Part shown: positions 62,020 to 64,000 of the stretch, piece by piece | Layout: each line of letters opens with the position of its first letter | Position numbering within the stretch: position 1 is the stretch's first letter | Source: Zoogloeaceae bacterium | GTDB taxonomy: Bacteria > Pseudomonadota > Gammaproteobacteria > Burkholderiales > Rhodocyclaceae | Assembly (NCBI GenBank): GCA_024235595.1 | Contig: JACKMC010000001.1 | Coordinates: 868,001 to 932,000 of the forward strand | Length of the DNA stretch: 64,000 bases | Direction: 5' to 3' | Translations under genes and position numbers: made by a program | The notes under the pieces: model-generated | Databases searched by the model: none | Told to the model about the DNA's origin: nothing | Seen by the model: the letters and a program-made list of their open reading frames with translations, nothing else

Positions 62020-64000
62020 ATGAAAAACACCTTCCGCTCCAAGCTCTGTACCCTCTGTCTTGCGCTGCTCGTGAGTGCGCCAGGATTCGCCGCGGGTGAC
62101 GTCGCGGCTGCGTCGCGGTATTACGAGGACGGGCTGGGGCGCTTCCAGAAGGGGGATGTCGGTGGGGCCATTCTTCAGCTCAAGAATGCCTTGCAACAGG
62201 ACAACAAGATGCTCGCGGTGCATCTGTTGCTCGGTCGAGCCTTGCTCGCCGACGGCCAGTTGCCTGCGGCCGAGATCGCCCTGCGCGAGGCGCTCAAGCT
62301 GGGCGTGAGCCCGTCGGAGGTGGCCATTCCGCTTGGCCGGCTCTACCTCATGGGCGGTCGCCCGCGCGATGTGCTCGACAAGGTACCGGTCGACGGCCTG
62401 CCGCAGGGCGTGGCGGCCGAAGTGCAGCTCATGCGCGCCATGGCGCAGGGCCAGCTTGCCCAATACCGGGAATCCGCCAAGAGCTTCGAGGCTGCGCGCC
62501 GGCTCGCGCCCGCCTCGGCCGCGCCGCTGGTGGCGGAAGTGCCGGTGCTGCTCGGCCAGGGGCGCATCGCCGAAGCGGCCGAACGCGCGGACGCGGCGGT
62601 CGCGCTCGATGGGCAATCGGCCGACGCGTGGAACATGCGTGCCTCGGTGTCACACGCCACAGGCAAGGTTGCCGATGCGCTGGAAGGCTATGGCAAGGCG
62701 CTCGAGCTGCAGCCCTCCCATGTTGACGCGCGGGTCGCGCGCGCCGCGCTGCTGCTCGATCTCAAGCGACCGGCCGATGCGCTCCGCGATCTTGACTACG
62801 TCAGGGAGCACGCCCGCGGCGAGCCTCGCGCGGGCTATCTCAGGGCGGTCATCGCCGAGCAGCGCGGTGATCGCAAGGCCGCAGCCGCCGCCCTCGCCGA
62901 GGTCGTCGAACTGGTCGATTCGACGGCGCGCGAATGGGTCGTCGGCCGCGAACAGATGCTCATGCTCGGTGCGCTTGGCCACTACGAGCTCGGAAATCGC
63001 GTGCGCGCCAAGGAGTATCTCAACATCCTGGTTTCGCGCTACGGCCGTAACCTTGGTGCACGCAAGCTTATGGCGCGCGTGTATCTGGACGAAAAGGATC
63101 CGGTGCGCGCCTTGTCGATGGTCGAACCGGTACTCAAGGCCACCCCGCGGGATGCCCAGGCGCTCTATCTTGCGGGCGAGGCCAACATGGCCCTGCGGCG
63201 CTATGCGTCGGCCAGCGATCAGCTCGAGGAGGCGGCAAGACAAGGCGGCACCGCGACGCGCGCCTTGACCGCGCTCGGCTACGCCCAGCTAGGCGGCGGG
63301 CAGTCTGAGCAGGGGCTGGCCACCCTGGAGGCCAGTCTTGCGCAGCGCCCGGGCGATCCCTCGGTAGGCTTTACGCTGGCGACGCTCTATCTCAGGAACG
63401 GCGAGCGGGTCAAAGCGCGAAAGGTCGCCGAGCAGCTCCTCGCCGCGAACCCCCGGAATCCGGTGATCCTCAACTTCCTTGGCGTGATTCGCGGTGGCGT
63501 CGGCGATCGCCCCGGCGCGCGCCAGGCCTACCGCCAGGCGCTCGAGATTCAACCCCGCTTCAAGCCGAGCCTGCTCAATCTTGCAAGACTCGACGTCGCC
63601 GACGGCGATTTCGATGCCGCTCGCAAACCGCTCGAAGGCATCCTGCAGTATTCGCGCAACGATGTGGATGTGCTGTACGAGCTCGGCGTCCTGGAAAAGC
63701 GACGCCGTCGCGACGACGAGGCCCGAAAGTGGCTGGAGAAGGCCCGCGCGGCAAGGCCCAGGGACCCACGTGCCGGCCTCGAGTTGGTCGATCTGCACAT
63801 GCAGAACGGTCGCGAGGCGCAGGCGCTGGAGCTGGCGAAAAACCTCTCGGCTGCCATGCGCGACGATATCCGGGTCGCGGAAACCCTCGGCCGGGTGCAG
63901 CTTGCAATGGGCGATGCCAAGGAGGCACGGCAGAGTTTCGTCGACATGTCGCGGCTCGCTTGGTCGGACGCCGAGGCGCTGGTGCGGGCAGGCAACCATC
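62020..64000 (+). CDS. prsT: PEP-CTERM system TPR-repeat protein (PrsT-like), 5' part
   Basis: Open to the right edge (660 codons, no stop). A signal peptide (MKNTFRSKLCTLCLALLVSA, cleavage after GFAAG) is followed by tandem TPR repeats, e.g. SRYYEDGLGRFQKGDVGGAI, LKNALQQDNKMLAVHLLLGR, and many Ala/Leu-rich repeats through the end. Family members are near 900 residues and lie in exosortase/PEP-CTERM exopolysaccharide loci, so this gene likely continues into such a locus to the right. It could also be an ordinary periplasmic TPR protein. Confidence 0.82.
   Translation, partial: MKNTFRSKLCTLCLALLVSAPGFAAGDVAAASRYYEDGLGRFQKGDVGGAILQLKNALQQDNKMLAVHLLLGRALLADGQLPAAEIALREALKLGVSPSEVAIPLGRLYLMGGRPRDVLDKVPVDGLPQGVAAEVQLMRAMAQGQLAQYRESAKSFEAARRLAPASAAPLVAEVPVLLGQGRIAEAAERADAAVALDGQSADAWNMRASVSHATGKVADALEGYGKALELQPSHVDARVARAALLLDLKRPADALRDLDYVREHARGEPRAGYLRAVIAEQRGDRKAAAAALAEVVELVDSTAREWVVGREQMLMLGALGHYELGNRVRAKEYLNILVSRYGRNLGARKLMARVYLDEKDPVRALSMVEPVLKATPRDAQALYLAGEANMALRRYASASDQLEEAARQGGTATRALTALGYAQLGGGQSEQGLATLEASLAQRPGDPSVGFTLATLYLRNGERVKARKVAEQLLAANPRNPVILNFLGVIRGGVGDRPGARQAYRQALEIQPRFKPSLLNLARLDVADGDFDAARKPLEGILQYSRNDVDVLYELGVLEKRRRRDDEARKWLEKARAARPRDPRAGLELVDLHMQNGREAQALELAKNLSAAMRDDIRVAETLGRVQLAMGDAKEARQSFVDMSRLAWSDAEALVRAGNH

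Overview
The window is a stretch of high-GC chromosome with dense, operon-packed genes. Everything points to a betaproteobacterium of the Rhodocyclales/Zoogloeaceae (Thauera/Azoarcus-like). The signs are a TAXI-type TRAP transporter, crotonases with an ADP-forming acyl-CoA synthetase, an APS-reductase type sulfate assimilation cluster, and PEP-CTERM proteins with a PrsT-like TPR protein. The genus is inferred from gene content only. There is no phage, IS element, CRISPR array, plasmid origin or rRNA operon.

Layout. 0.1-5 kb: TAXI-TRAP binding protein and fused permease, then an adenine deaminase. 5-12.7 kb: a CobW-type GTPase and an RND efflux system (outer-membrane lipoprotein, pump, adaptor) with a divergent TetR regulator and palindromic operators between them. 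12.7-17.6 kb: an unknown exported two-repeat protein and an acyl-CoA operon (crotonase, acyl-CoA synthetase, crotonase). 17.9-20.9 kb: a translationally coupled Hsp20-Lon pair with a strong terminator, then tRNA-Lys(UUU) with an excellent promoter. 21-28.8 kb: a YeeE-type transporter and the complete ybgC-tolQRAB-pal-cpoB-queE-queC cluster. 29-32.1 kb: an unusual two-repeat STAS protein followed by hslVU. 32-42 kb: housekeeping and transport genes (AEC carrier, AlaX editing protein, DUF2007 protein, glutathione reductase, SPFH/NfeD pair, nitronate monooxygenase-like protein with a Cys-rich tail, DEDDh exonuclease, NCS2 permease, CBS protein).

42.6-49.9 kb: assimilatory sulfate reduction in transcriptional order cysI, DUF934, cysH, cysD, cysN, flanked by a TauE/SafE exporter and a divergent CysB-type regulator. 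The cysH-cysD gap holds a 21-bp G-rich minisatellite facing a complementary tract. 49.9-58.4 kb: PEP-CTERM protein plus TPR protein, asparaginase, an AGCS amino-acid symporter, a Kef-type antiporter and a second PEP-CTERM protein. 58.8-64 kb: an accessory FtsH, an MscS channel, and the 5' part of a PrsT-like TPR gene that runs off the right edge.

The most notable regulatory signal is a set of sigma-54 (-24/-12) promoter matches with exact spacing in front of both PEP-CTERM genes and the AGCS transporter, and a weaker one before the NCS2 permease. This ties surface-protein export and nitrogen-compound uptake to RpoN. I do not see a clear-cut new defence or mobile system. The best candidates for undescribed biology are the two-repeat STAS protein beside hslVU, the duplicated Cys-containing exported protein, the Cys-tail nitronate monooxygenase and the cysH-cysD repeat structure.
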